This document shows positions 35,373 through 43,724 of a stretch of 60,353 bases of DNA, one piece after another. The position numbers and the translations under genes were made by a program. This stretch comes from Betaproteobacteria bacterium SG8_41 (lineage in GTDB: Bacteria > Pseudomonadota > Gammaproteobacteria > Burkholderiales > SG8-41): positions 1-60,353 of the forward strand of contig LJTT01000010.1 of the NCBI GenBank assembly GCA_001303585.1, given 5' to 3'. How positions within the stretch are numbered: position 1 is the stretch's first letter; the number at the start of each line of letters is the position of its first letter. The notes below the pieces were generated by a model. That model was not told where the DNA came from. It made no database searches and was given only the letters and a program-made list of their open reading frames with translations.

Positions 35373-35406
35373 AGCGCCACATCCCATTCACGAGGCACGC
35401 GTTCCC

Positions 35407-36180
35407 ATGGCTGACCCTGTCCTTCTCGAGCACCCGGCGGACGGCGTGGCGCTTCTGCGCATCAACCGTCCCGAAGCGCGCAATGCGCTCAACCTCGAGG
35501 TGCGCAAGCATCTGGCGCGGCATCTGACCGAGCTCGGCGAGAACGAGGCCACCCGCGCCGTCGTGCTTACGGGAAACCAAAAGAGTTTCGCTGCCGGCGC
35601 CGACATCAAGGAAATGGCGGATGCCGGGACGATCGAGATGTATCAGCGTGGCGTGCACAAGCTGTGGCGCACGATCGCCAGCTGCCCCAAGCCAGTGATC
35701 GCGGCGGTGAACGGCTTCGCCCTGGGCGGCGGATGCGAGCTCGCCATGACCTGCGACATCATCATTGCGGGCGAAACGGCCAAGTTCGGCCAGCCCGAAG
35801 TGAAAATCGGCATCATCCCCGGCGGCGGCGCCACGCAACGCTTGACGCGCGCCGTCGGCAAATACAAGGCCATGCGATACATCCTCGGCGGCGATCCCTT
35901 CAATGCCAGGGAAGCGTTTGAGATGGGGCTCGCGAGCGAAGTCGTCCCCGACGCGGAAGTCGAGCAACGCGCAATCGCGCTCGCGCAGCAGATTGCGGAG
36001 CTGCCGCCGCTCGCCATCCAGCTCGCCAAGGAGGCCGTGCTCGCCGGAATGGAGGCCCCCCTCTCGAGCGCCCTAGCGCTGGAGGCCAAGTCGGCACAGA
36101 TGCTTTTCTCCTCGCAGGACCAGAAAGAAGGCATGCGCGCCTTCATCGAGAAGCGCAAGCCGAAATTCACCGGGCGCTGA
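35407..36180 (+). CDS. Enoyl-CoA hydratase (crotonase family)
   Basis: ATG 35407 gives 257 residues, the usual length. Both catalytic glutamates of true hydratases are present: FALGGGCELAM (Glu111) and FGQPEVKIGIIPGGG (Glu131), with the oxyanion loop SFAAGADIKEM (60-70). It should add water to a 2-enoyl-CoA produced by the adjacent dehydrogenase pair. It is the best-preserved crotonase in the window, unlike the one at 57087. The ribosome site is weak (GAGG 13 nt upstream). Confidence 0.92.
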   Translation: MADPVLLEHPADGVALLRINRPEARNALNLEVRKHLARHLTELGENEATRAVVLTGNQKSFAAGADIKEMADAGTIEMYQRGVHKLWRTIASCPKPVIAAVNGFALGGGCELAMTCDIIIAGETAKFGQPEVKIGIIPGGGATQRLTRAVGKYKAMRYILGGDPFNAREAFEMGLASEVVPDAEVEQRAIALAQQIAELPPLAIQLAKEAVLAGMEAPLSSALALEAKSAQMLFSSQDQKEGMRAFIEKRKPKFTGR

Positions 36181-36235
36181 CCGCGCGGAAAGAGCCGGGG
36201 TGCACGACAGATTGACCTACCCTCCCGCCGGCCGG

Positions 36236-36372
36236 TGAGCGAGGCCAATCCCCTCTTGCCTGAGGAGGGGTCGGCGCGGAGCGGCGGAGGTCGTGGGAGT
36301 AACGAACGCCCGCGTAACCACCCCCTTTGCTTCGCATCCACCCCTCCACGATAAGGGGGGAGTACCTGGGGA
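36236..36372. repeat. REP/MITE-like palindromic element
   Basis: Hairpins occur near both ends: CCCCTC-TTGCCTGAG-GAGGGG (36250-36270), and CCCCTCC-ACGATAA-GGGGGG (36341-36360). Between them lies a GC-rich middle. The layout resembles small non-coding palindromic elements of bacterial intergenic DNA. It is distinct from the word-array families elsewhere in the window and shows no open frame. Confidence 0.5.
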
Positions 36373-36394
36373 TTGATTCATCGGGCGCACTCAA

Positions 36395-37321
36395 TTGAAA
36401 ACATACGATTCACAGACTGGTGCCTCCAAACGCGGCGTCGCCGTCGCAGCGCTGCTTGCCGGCGCGCTGGCGATCGCCACCTCGGCCCTGTTCGTCAAGG
36501 TGAGCGAGGCCGGGCCCGTGGCCACCGCTTTCTGGCGCATTTCGCTCGCACTTCCATTCCTGTGGGCGTGGGCAATCATCGAGCAGCGCGGAGCGCTCGT
36601 CCGCGCTTTCGTCGCCCATCGCAGCCTCATCATCGCCGCGGGCTTCTTCTTTGCGGGAGACCTCGCGTTCTGGCACTGGTCGATCGTGCTCACCTCGGTC
36701 GCCAATGCGACGCTGCTCGCCAATCTCGCGCCGATTTTCGTGACGCTTGCGACCTGGCTCCTTTTCTCGAGACGCCCTTCCGCTCTGTTCGCGCTGGGCC
36801 TTTTCACTGCGCTGGCAGGCACTGCGACATTGCTTGGCGCCGATTTCCGCGTCGGCGGAATGGCCGTGCTGGGCGATCTCTTCGGCGTCGTCACCGCGAT
36901 GTTCTACGCCGCTTACCAGCTGGCGGTCACGCGACTGCGCGCCGGGGTCGCGACCTCGAGCATCATGGCCTGGAGCTGCACGGTGATGGCGGTGCTCCTC
37001 CTGCCCGTCGCCCTCGCCTCAGGCGAGCAGATTTTGCCGGTCACCGCGACGGGATGGGTCAAGCTTGTTGCGCTGGCCATCATCGCGCAGGTCGCAGGCC
37101 AGAGCCTCATTGCGTACGCGATGGCGCACCTCCCGGCCACGTTTTCTTCCGTCGGCCTGCTCTTTCAACCCGTCATGGCCGCGGCGTTCGCCTGGATACT
37201 GCTCGGCGAGGCGCTGGGCGCGAGCGGGATGGCCGGCGGGGTTATTGTGCTCATCGGGATCTTCATCGCACACCGCGCCGAGCTCGCGCCGCACGCGCCG
37301 GCGAGGTCTGATACGATTTAG
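36395..37321 (+). CDS. EamA/DMT-family permease (10-helix exporter)
   Basis: The 308-residue hydrophobic protein has two EamA repeats, each of about five helices: FVKVSEAGPVATAFWRISLALPFLW in the first, and the Gln/Ala-rich VAGQSLIAYAMAHLPATFSSVGLLFQPVMAA in the second. Such proteins export metabolites or amino acids; the substrate is unknown. The proposed start TTG 36395 has no obvious ribosome site, so the start is uncertain. The gene ends where a family E array begins (37318). Confidence 0.85.
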   Translation: MKTYDSQTGASKRGVAVAALLAGALAIATSALFVKVSEAGPVATAFWRISLALPFLWAWAIIEQRGALVRAFVAHRSLIIAAGFFFAGDLAFWHWSIVLTSVANATLLANLAPIFVTLATWLLFSRRPSALFALGLFTALAGTATLLGADFRVGGMAVLGDLFGVVTAMFYAAYQLAVTRLRAGVATSSIMAWSCTVMAVLLLPVALASGEQILPVTATGWVKLVALAIIAQVAGQSLIAYAMAHLPATFSSVGLLFQPVMAAAFAWILLGEALGASGMAGGVIVLIGIFIAHRAELAPHAPARSDTI

Positions 37322-37475
37322 CCGCAGATACATGCGGATGGCTTCTACAAAAAGACCGTTCCGCCTTCTGACTCCTGCCTTCTGACCTTGGGGAACGCCG
37401 GTAGAATCTCGAATTAAACCGACCGGAGAACCTGCATTGAATCGAACCGCCAAGGCGCCCAGCACGCGAGGCAGA
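37318..37475. repeat. Composite array: family E, CTTCTG word, family F
   Basis: TTTAGCCGCAGATACATGCGG (37318-37338) overlaps the EamA stop codon (TAG, 37319-37321). CGCCTTCTGACTCCTGCCTTC and a CTTGGGG end follow, to 37393. Then come GGTAGAATCTCG and a family F word GAACCGCCAAGGCGCC (37444-37459). The first two modules parallel 26867-26947 in order and spacing. Confidence 0.7.
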
Positions 37476-37511
37476 GTCGAGCACGTTTCACGGAACTGAA
37501 TGGAGAAAAAG

Positions 37512-38393
37512 ATGCCCTATGCCAATTCCAACGGCGTAAAGCTGTACTACGAGGAAGCGGGGCGCGGCACGCCGATCGTGTTCGTCCACGAGTTCTCGGG
37601 CGACATGCGCAGCTGGGAGCCGCAGCTGCGGCACTTCAGCCGCCGCTATCGCTGCATCGCGTACAACGCCCGCGGCTATCCCCCCTCGGACGTGCTGCGC
37701 ACACCCAGCGGCTATTCGCAGAACATCGCGACCGACGACGTCGCCAACGTGATGCGACATCTCAAGGTCCGCAAGGCACACGTCATCGGCTGCTCCATGG
37801 GCGCCGCGGCAACACTGCACTTCGGCATGCGCTATCCGAAGATGGCCCTCTCGCTCACGGCGGTCGGCGCGGGATCGGGCTCCGACCCTGCAAAACGCAA
37901 GGAGTTTCTCCGAAACAACGAGACGATGGCGCGGCTGTTCGAAGAGCGCGGCATTCTGGCGGCGAAGAAGGTCTACCAGCTCGCGCCCAACCGGATACAG
38001 ATGCAGAACAAGGATCCGCGCGGCTACCGCGATTTCTGGGTGAAGTTCGCCGAGGGCTCGGCGGCCGGCCACGCCAACACGCTGCGCGGGTTGCAGGCGC
38101 GGCGGCCCAGCATCTATCAGCTCGAGGCCGGTCTTCGGCGCATGAAGGTCCCGACCCATATCGTGGTCGGCGACGAAGACGAGGGCGCGCTTGCGCCCGG
38201 GCTGTTCGTGAAGCGCGTGTGCCCCGCGGCGCGGCTTACGGTGGTCGCTGCCAGCGGTCACGTGGTGAACGCCGAAGAGCCGGATTTCTTCAACCGCATC
38301 ACCGATGAGTTCCTCGCGCTGGTCGATTCGGGGCGGTGGCGGCCGCGTGATCCGCGTTCGCTCAACCCGTCTACCATGGTCACGCGGAATTGA
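37512..38393 (+). CDS. Alpha/beta hydrolase, first of a tandem pair
   Basis: ATG 37512 follows GGAGAAAAAG and aligns with the start of the downstream paralogue, giving 293 residues. The hydrolase core is present: FVHEFSGDMRSW (oxyanion region), nucleophile elbow GCSMG (Ser95), acid in VVGDEDEG (Asp221 or Asp223) and ASGHVVN (His250). The tail SGRW-RDPRSLNPSTM is shared with the copy at 38507; the pair align end to end without gaps. The substrate is unknown; the fold covers esterases, lactonases and C-C hydrolases. Confidence 0.9.
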   Translation: MPYANSNGVKLYYEEAGRGTPIVFVHEFSGDMRSWEPQLRHFSRRYRCIAYNARGYPPSDVLRTPSGYSQNIATDDVANVMRHLKVRKAHVIGCSMGAAATLHFGMRYPKMALSLTAVGAGSGSDPAKRKEFLRNNETMARLFEERGILAAKKVYQLAPNRIQMQNKDPRGYRDFWVKFAEGSAAGHANTLRGLQARRPSIYQLEAGLRRMKVPTHIVVGDEDEGALAPGLFVKRVCPAARLTVVAASGHVVNAEEPDFFNRITDEFLALVDSGRWRPRDPRSLNPSTMVTRN

Positions 38394-38487
38394 ACCGCGG
38401 AGACGCGGAGAGCACCAACACACAACTGAACTGCCAAGGCGCCACGAAGATAAAAATCGATTCACGATTCGCCATTCACGATTCACG
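38394..38487. repeat. Composite array: family F then family D, between duplicated hydrolases
   Basis: ACCGCGGAGACGCGGAGAGC follows the stop, then CTGCCAAGGCGCCACGAAG (38431-38449) and GATTCACGATTCGCCATTCACGATTCACG in pieces at 38459-38487. The array sits between two paralogous hydrolase genes, so it is younger than or retained through the duplication. Confidence 0.7.
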
Positions 38488-38506
38488 TTTTTGAAGGGAA
38501 AAAACG

Positions 38507-39388
38507 ATGCCTTTTGCTGATTCAAACGGAGTCCGCCTTTACTACGAGGAAGCAGGCCGCGGGACGCCCATTATTTTTGTCCACGAGTTCGCCCACGACA
38601 TGCGTGGCTGGGAGCCGCAGATCCGCCACTTCAGCAGGCGCTACCGCTGCATCGCGTTCAATGCGCGCGGCTATCCGCCCTCGGAGGTGCCGAAGGCCGG
38701 CTCGCAATACTCCCAGGCGATCGCCACCGACGACATTGCGAACGTGCTGCGCCATCTGAAGATTCGCAAAGCGCACGTCATCGGCTGCTCGATGGGGGGG
38801 TTTGCCTCACTGCACTTCGGCCTTCGTTATCCGAAGATGGCGCTTTCGGTCACCTCGGTTGGCGTGGGTTACGGCTCCGACCCGGACAAGCGCCAGCAGT
38901 TCGCGCGCGATACCGAGGTGATGGCGCGCCGCTTCGACGAGCTGGGCACGCCGGAAGCCATCAAGGTCTACCAGATCGGTCCCGCGCGCGTGCAACTCGC
39001 CAACAAGGACCCGCGCGGCTTTCGAGAATTCTGCATGATGTTCGCGACGCACTCGGCGCTTGGCTCCGCCAACACGTTGCGCGGCGTGCAGGCGCGCCGG
39101 CCGACGGTCTACAGTCTGGAGAAGCAGTTGCGCCGGTTGAAGGTGCCGACCCACATCATCAGCGGCGATGAGGACAACAACTGCCTGGATCCCGGGCTCT
39201 TCATCAAGCGCGTGTGTCCGGCGGCGCGGCTGACGGTCGTGGCGGCGACCGGGCATGCGGTAAACGTGGAGGAGCCGGATCTCTTTCACCGGATCACGGA
39301 GGATTTCCTGGCCCTGGTGGATTCGGGAAGGTGGCGGGCGCGCGACCCACGCTCGCTCAACCCGTCCACGATGGCAAAGCGCAATTGA
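38507..39388 (+). CDS. Alpha/beta hydrolase, second of a tandem pair
   Basis: The 293-residue protein is the paralogue of the gene at 37512: FVHEFAHDMRGW, nucleophile elbow GCSMGG (Ser95), acid in ISGDEDNN and ATGHAVN (His250). ATG 38507 follows GAAGGGAAAAAACG. Differences cluster in the cap region (residues 120-200), which suggests different substrates for the two copies. Both genes end in AATTGAACCGC, where the family F word begins at the stop codon. Confidence 0.9.
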   Translation: MPFADSNGVRLYYEEAGRGTPIIFVHEFAHDMRGWEPQIRHFSRRYRCIAFNARGYPPSEVPKAGSQYSQAIATDDIANVLRHLKIRKAHVIGCSMGGFASLHFGLRYPKMALSVTSVGVGYGSDPDKRQQFARDTEVMARRFDELGTPEAIKVYQIGPARVQLANKDPRGFREFCMMFATHSALGSANTLRGVQARRPTVYSLEKQLRRLKVPTHIISGDEDNNCLDPGLFIKRVCPAARLTVVAATGHAVNVEEPDLFHRITEDFLALVDSGRWRARDPRSLNPSTMAKRN

Positions 39389-39724
39389 ACCGCCATGACG
39401 TCAAGCCCGCCAAGAACCCTATTTACGGCTAACACCGACTGGTAAATCGCCGAAAGGTGGGCGGAGCTAATCGGACTTTTTCCAGAGATCTGCCTAACAG
39501 AATATTGTTACCTACCGACCTCCACCTCGTGGCGTCTTCAAACAGGCGGGCTTGCGCTTGCGCGCGTGATGTGTTGCTGTTCGTGCTCCGCACTAGATAA
39601 GTAGTCAGCGGTTTTTTGTGCCCATCGACGTATTGACCCGCTCGAGGGATAAAGTTGGTAAACGCAGAATGGCGCCTTGCAAACCGCCACTTTTGTCAAC
39701 CAGGTTAGGTCGGGTGTCGTAGAA
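39386..39724. other. Gene-poor gap with a family F word and lower GC
   Basis: TGAACCGCCATGACGTCAAG and CCCGCCAAGAACCC (39386-39419) form a family F word starting at the hydrolase stop. The following 300 bases are visibly less GC-rich than the flanks (for example CAGAATATTGTTACCTACC at 39498-39516) and hold no supportable gene or RNA. This is where composition changes to that of the accessory stretch up to about 40.86 kb. Confidence 0.5.
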
Positions 39725-40102
39725 ATGCTTCTGGAGGTTCGTAACATCCAACAAGTGCCTGGCGAACCTCAGCGCAGATGGTTTTTTTCACATGAGCAGG
39801 ATCTCCTCGTATGGTTCAGTGATGACGGGACTCCTGTGGCTTTTCAACTGTCCTATGGAAAATACCGCGATGAACACGTCGTGCGCTGGAAAGCTGGGCG
39901 TGGCTTCACGCATCATCGCGTAGACGATGGAGAAAGCGGCGCTCTGGCCAGTGATGCGCCTCTACTCATGCCGGGCGGTGTATTCGAGCCATCACGGGTT
40001 CTAAAGCGGTTTCAGGAACTTTCGGCTGAAATGCCTCGCGCAATCGCGGATTTTGTCGCCGCGCGGCTGCGGGAGCATCCGGAGTACCGTCAAGACACCT
40101 AA
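39725..40102 (+). CDS. Conserved hypothetical protein, about 125 residues
   Basis: ATG 39725 gives a soluble acidic protein opening MLLEVRNIQQVPGEPQRRWFFS, then DLLVWFSDDGTPVAFQLSYGK and HHRVDDGESG, with a helical C terminus. The pattern (Arg-Arg-Trp-Phe, then Asp-Leu-x-Val-Trp) looks like a small family of uncharacterised proteobacterial proteins, but I cannot assign a function. There is no signal peptide or membrane segment. TTG 39677 in the same frame is a less likely start. Confidence 0.65.
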   Translation: MLLEVRNIQQVPGEPQRRWFFSHEQDLLVWFSDDGTPVAFQLSYGKYRDEHVVRWKAGRGFTHHRVDDGESGALASDAPLLMPGGVFEPSRVLKRFQELSAEMPRAIADFVAARLREHPEYRQDT

Positions 40103-40167
40103 CCCATCGCTCCAGGCGCTGCGGATGCCGCCGCCTAAGCGCAAACGTCAGGCCTGCACGATTTCTT

Positions 40168-40710
40168 ATGCGTACTCAACAATCCAAAGAAGGTATGCTC
40201 TCAAGCCATTCACTGAAAGGGCATTCAGCTTCAGTGATTCTACTGACGGGCCTGCTGACCTGTCTCGAAGTGCAAGCCAACATCACCTGGGAATGGAAAT
40301 ACTCGGGTCCTGGCATCAAAGCCTGCGGAACGCTTCAAACCACGGATACGCCCAACTCGTCGGGTTTCTATCAAATCCTGAGCATCGCGGGCCGCAGGGG
40401 CGATGATCAAATCACCGGTCTCTTTTTTGCGGGTCGAGCCATCCCCGGAAACGCATCATACCCCGTTGACAACCTGATCAAGGCCACAGGTAACGCACAA
40501 ATCACCGTGCACGGCTTTGGCTATTCACTCGCCTCCGGCGCACACTCAAACCCATACTTTAAAGAGGCGCCGACGGGCTCTGGCTACGCCGAGGTATACA
40601 CGACACCCGGCGGCTTCAGCGAGGTACCCACGGAATTCAAAGCAGCACCATTGGAGACAGGCGAGCACTCTTCACCGGCCATCGATGACAAAACTTCGAA
40701 GTGTGACTAG
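40168..40710 (+). CDS. Secreted hypothetical protein
   Basis: The 180-residue frame has a hydrophobic N-terminal segment (SASVILLTGLLTCLEVQA, about 20-37) that looks like a signal peptide, then NITWEWKYSG and repeated Gly-rich beta-type sequence (GFYQILSIAGRRGDDQITGL, AIPGNASYPVDNLI). The style resembles secreted beta-sandwich domains of some PEP-CTERM-type proteins, but no sorting motif is present. ATG 40195 is an alternative start. Base composition is lower in GC than the flanking operons, which hints at transfer. Confidence 0.55.
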   Translation: MRTQQSKEGMLSSHSLKGHSASVILLTGLLTCLEVQANITWEWKYSGPGIKACGTLQTTDTPNSSGFYQILSIAGRRGDDQITGLFFAGRAIPGNASYPVDNLIKATGNAQITVHGFGYSLASGAHSNPYFKEAPTGSGYAEVYTTPGGFSEVPTEFKAAPLETGEHSSPAIDDKTSKCD

Positions 40711-40863
40711 CGCCTTTCGCGCAGCGGGCGCATGCTCAGCATCGACTTTGAAATACAACAATACCCTAACGCGCCGTCCAGCACGGCATTGCACGCGGCG
40801 CGAACCGGGGGGCGAGGTCCCGAGCGAAAATATCAGGACTCGACAGCTTCTGCGTAGAACACC

Positions 40864-41244
40864 ATGAGCGCCATCAAGTACGACCGGCTCTACTCGGGGC
40901 CTGACGGCAGGTCCCGAGTCGAACGGGGCCTGGAGATCGAACTCACCTCCCGCGAATTCGCGCCCCCGGCCCCGCCAATGGAGGTCTCGGCACTCGAACC
41001 AGCGTCAACTTATGCCTTTCTCGTCGTACCGCCTGGGTTCGTCGGGGACTGGCACCCCAGCCCCAAGCGGCAGTGGGTGTTCTATCTCCGGGGAGAAATG
41101 GAATACGAAGCCGGCGACGGCTCAAAGTGGCGGGTAGGCCCGGGAAGTTACATGCTCACGGAGGACACCACTGGCCAGGGGCATCGAAGCCGCGTGGTCA
41201 GCCGGGAGGCTGCGCTTCTCCTCGCGATACAACTGGAGCCGTGA
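40864..41244 (+). CDS. Cupin-domain protein
   Basis: The 126-residue protein has a single cupin fold: STYAFLVVPPGFVGDWHPSPKRQWVFYLRGEMEYEAGDG (about 48-86), then GPGSYMLTEDTTGQGHRSRVV (about 92-112). His64 and the later His lie where metal ligands are expected. Such small cupins may be dioxygenases, isomerases or sensors, so no reaction is assigned. It stands alone between the secreted protein and a FAD monooxygenase. Confidence 0.75.
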   Translation: MSAIKYDRLYSGPDGRSRVERGLEIELTSREFAPPAPPMEVSALEPASTYAFLVVPPGFVGDWHPSPKRQWVFYLRGEMEYEAGDGSKWRVGPGSYMLTEDTTGQGHRSRVVSREAALLLAIQLEP

Positions 41245-41303
41245 CAGCTGTTGGAGGCAGAACAAACAGCGCCGCCTCGCTGAAAACAGCCTCTGGCAGA
41301 GTA

Positions 41304-41322
41304 GCGAGGGCTTGTCCCTCGC
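41304..41322. repeat. REP-like hairpin
   Basis: GCGAGGG-CTTGT-CCCTCGC is a perfect 7-bp stem with a 5-nt loop in the gap before the FAD monooxygenase. The flanks GTA and GGC give the form common in dispersed bacterial REP hairpins. Only one copy is in the window. Confidence 0.45.
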
Positions 41323-41403
41323 GGCAAACGGGAGCGGCCAAGTGAATGGGGTATTCTAGGCATTCGCAATTCCGCAAGCGGCCCGTTGCCAATCGTGCCT
41401 TCA

Positions 41404-42678
41404 ATGTCGAGCAAGCCTGGTTCAAAACCTTTGCGCGTGGCCGTGGTCGGCGGCTCGATGGGCGGGTTGACGACTGCCCTCCTGCTGCGCGATCTCGGCC
41501 ACGAGGTCGACGTCTTCGAGCGCGCGACCGGCGAGCTGACCGGCTTCGGCGCGGGAATCGTGGCGCACGAGGTCAGCACTCGCTACTTCGTTCAACGAAC
41601 GCCGGACTGGCTCGCGCAGACGACGGTGCACGTTCCGAGCCACCGGATGCTCGACGGGTCCGGCGCCCTGCTTTGGGACTATCCCGTTGCCTACCGCTTC
41701 GTCTCGTGGGGCGGGCTGTACCGCGCCCTGCTCGGCGCGTTCGGGCGCGAGCGCTATCACCAGGGCGCAGCGCTCGTCGGTTTCGATCAGGACGCGGCGG
41801 GCGTTGACCTCCGCTTCGCAAGCGGCCGGGAATCGCGCTACGACCTTCTCGTGCTCGCCGACGGCCTGCTCTCGACCGGCCGCCAGCGGCTTTTTCCCGG
41901 CGTCGAGCCGGTCTACTCCGGCTACGTTGCGTGGCGCGGCACCGTCGCCGAAGGGGACATCCCGGCGCGCATCCTGCAGCAACTCGACGACACGATCACC
42001 TACGTGCTGGTGCCGAACAGTCACATACTTGTCTACCCCATTCCCGGCAACGACAACCGCGTCGATCGCGGCCACCGGTCGTGGAATTTCGTGTGGTACC
42101 GCAATGTCGCCAAAGGCGCTGCGCTCGAGGAGCTACTGACCGATCGCGACGGCTACCCGCACTCGGCCTCGCTGCGTCCCGGGCGTGTTCAGGACCGCTA
42201 CGTGCACGAGCTCAAGGAGCACGCCAGTGCCGCCCTGCCCCAGGACGTGGCTGCGATCGTCAATGCCACCGAGCAGCCGTTCATCCAGGCGGTGATGGAT
42301 GTCGAATCGCCCGCGATGGCGGTGGGCCGCGTCTGCATTTTAGGGGACGCGGCATTTGTGGCGCGGCCGCACGCCGCAGCCGGTACCGCCAAGGCCGCCG
42401 AAAATGCCTGGACCCTCGCCGCGGCGATTGCGACAGTCGAGGACGATCTGCCCGACGCGCTTCAACGGTGGTCGGCGCATCAAACGGCGCTCGGCTCGAG
42501 CCTGGTCGCGCGGTCGCGTCACATGGGAGAGGGCTCGCAATTCCGCTGTGATTGGCGCCCCGGCGATCCGGCCCTGCGATTCGGCCTCTACGAGCCGGGC
42601 GATTCGTGCACCTGGACCCGCGCCGCGCATTCGGCAGCCGCAACACGCCGCGAGGAAGGCGGTGCGCGGAGCGAATGA
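41404..42678 (+). CDS. FAD-dependent aromatic-type monooxygenase (2,6-dihydroxypyridine 3-monooxygenase-like)
   Basis: ATG 41404 (a TTG lies 18 nt earlier) gives 424 residues. The N-terminal FAD site is VAVVGGSMGGLTTALLLRDLGHEVDVFER (12-40, Glu39 binding the ribose), and the second FAD motif is CILGDAAFVARPHAAAGTAKAAENA (Asp near 315). The middle DGLLSTGRQRLFPG is the DG motif. The GGSMGG form and the ARPHAAAGTAKA loop are those of the dihydroxypyridine hydroxylase group. It would hydroxylate an aromatic ring with NADH and O2; the substrate is unknown and no pathway genes adjoin. Confidence 0.85.
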   Translation: MSSKPGSKPLRVAVVGGSMGGLTTALLLRDLGHEVDVFERATGELTGFGAGIVAHEVSTRYFVQRTPDWLAQTTVHVPSHRMLDGSGALLWDYPVAYRFVSWGGLYRALLGAFGRERYHQGAALVGFDQDAAGVDLRFASGRESRYDLLVLADGLLSTGRQRLFPGVEPVYSGYVAWRGTVAEGDIPARILQQLDDTITYVLVPNSHILVYPIPGNDNRVDRGHRSWNFVWYRNVAKGAALEELLTDRDGYPHSASLRPGRVQDRYVHELKEHASAALPQDVAAIVNATEQPFIQAVMDVESPAMAVGRVCILGDAAFVARPHAAAGTAKAAENAWTLAAAIATVEDDLPDALQRWSAHQTALGSSLVARSRHMGEGSQFRCDWRPGDPALRFGLYEPGDSCTWTRAAHSAAATRREEGGARSE

Positions 42679-42764
42679 ACCAAAGCACCACCTCATCGCG
42701 AGCTGATTGCCTTGTGGCTCGCGCGGATCGTCGGAGGCCCCCTGAAGCGATCCGAAAACGCGTC

Positions 42765-43625
42765 ATGAACAGCTACCTGGCCGTTCTGCTCATGGTTGCG
42801 GCGGGCTCGGCTTACGCAGGCGACAGCCGGATCCCCGAGACAGCGCTTATCTGCTCCGAGTCATGGTACCGCGCTATCGAGGAGCGGTTTCCCACTGGCG
42901 ACGGCCATGGCCACGGTCCCGACATCGGCTCGGAGGAATGGAAATCGGTGATCGAGTTCAAACTGGGGATTCGAGGGGAGCCGAATATTCCGGGCCGTGC
43001 CAGCCCCGCCTGGTGCCAGTACATCGATCGGCTTGTTCGGCCGGGTCCTGCGTCACGGGCCGGCGACGGACAGTCCGCTCCAACGACTGTGGCGCCCGGC
43101 CCTTCCTACGCCTGCGATAAAGTGATGGCCAACGGCACAGAAGCGATGATTTGCGCCGACGAGAAGCTGTCGGCGCTCGACCGCAAGTTGTCCCGTGTTT
43201 ACGCCGCTGCATCCCGGAAAGCGACCCATGAGCACCCGCCAGTGCTGAAGGCAGAGCAGCGGGGATGGATCAAGGGGCGCAATGACTGCTGGAATAGCGA
43301 CGACCAGCGCCAATGCATCATGGACGCCTACCGACACCGCATCGCTGAGCTGCAGGCGCGATATCAACTGGTTCCAGGGATCGGACCGGTGCGCTTCGTT
43401 TGCGACGGCAACCCGGTTAACGAAGTGGTCGCCACCTTTTTCCGCACGGATCCTCCCACGCTGATCGCCGAGCGCGGCGACCGCGTTTCACTGATGTACC
43501 TGCAGCCAAGCGGCAGTGGCGCAAAGTATCAGGGCCGCAACGAAACCTTCTGGGAACATCAGGGCGGAGCATTGATTACGTGGGGCTATGGTGCGCCGCC
43601 GATGCGTTGCAGGAAGGTGCAATGA
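42765..43625 (+). CDS. Secreted LprI/DUF1311 plus MliC-like lysozyme-inhibitor domain protein
   Basis: ATG 42765 gives 286 residues with a signal peptide (about 1-18, ending AGSAYA). The central part YACDKVMANGTEAMICADEKLSALDRKLSRVYAAA with EQRGWIKGRNDCW and QRQCIMDAYRHRIAEL is an LprI/DUF1311 domain. The end, VRFVCDGNPVNEVVATFFRTDPPTLIAERGDRVSLMYLQPSGSGAKY, is an MliC-type beta-barrel. Members protect cell-envelope peptidoglycan from host or predator lysozymes. The paired cysteines fit a periplasmic protein. A second MliC lipoprotein lies at the right window edge. Confidence 0.85.
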   Translation: MNSYLAVLLMVAAGSAYAGDSRIPETALICSESWYRAIEERFPTGDGHGHGPDIGSEEWKSVIEFKLGIRGEPNIPGRASPAWCQYIDRLVRPGPASRAGDGQSAPTTVAPGPSYACDKVMANGTEAMICADEKLSALDRKLSRVYAAASRKATHEHPPVLKAEQRGWIKGRNDCWNSDDQRQCIMDAYRHRIAELQARYQLVPGIGPVRFVCDGNPVNEVVATFFRTDPPTLIAERGDRVSLMYLQPSGSGAKYQGRNETFWEHQGGALITWGYGAPPMRCRKVQ

Positions 43626-43724
43626 CTCCGATCGAGAACCTTTTCATTTTGCAGCCGGCCGGCAAACACATGGCGTCGCACTCGTGCGCCGCCGATGGCG
43701 GGCGTAACTACAGGAGCTGAAGCT

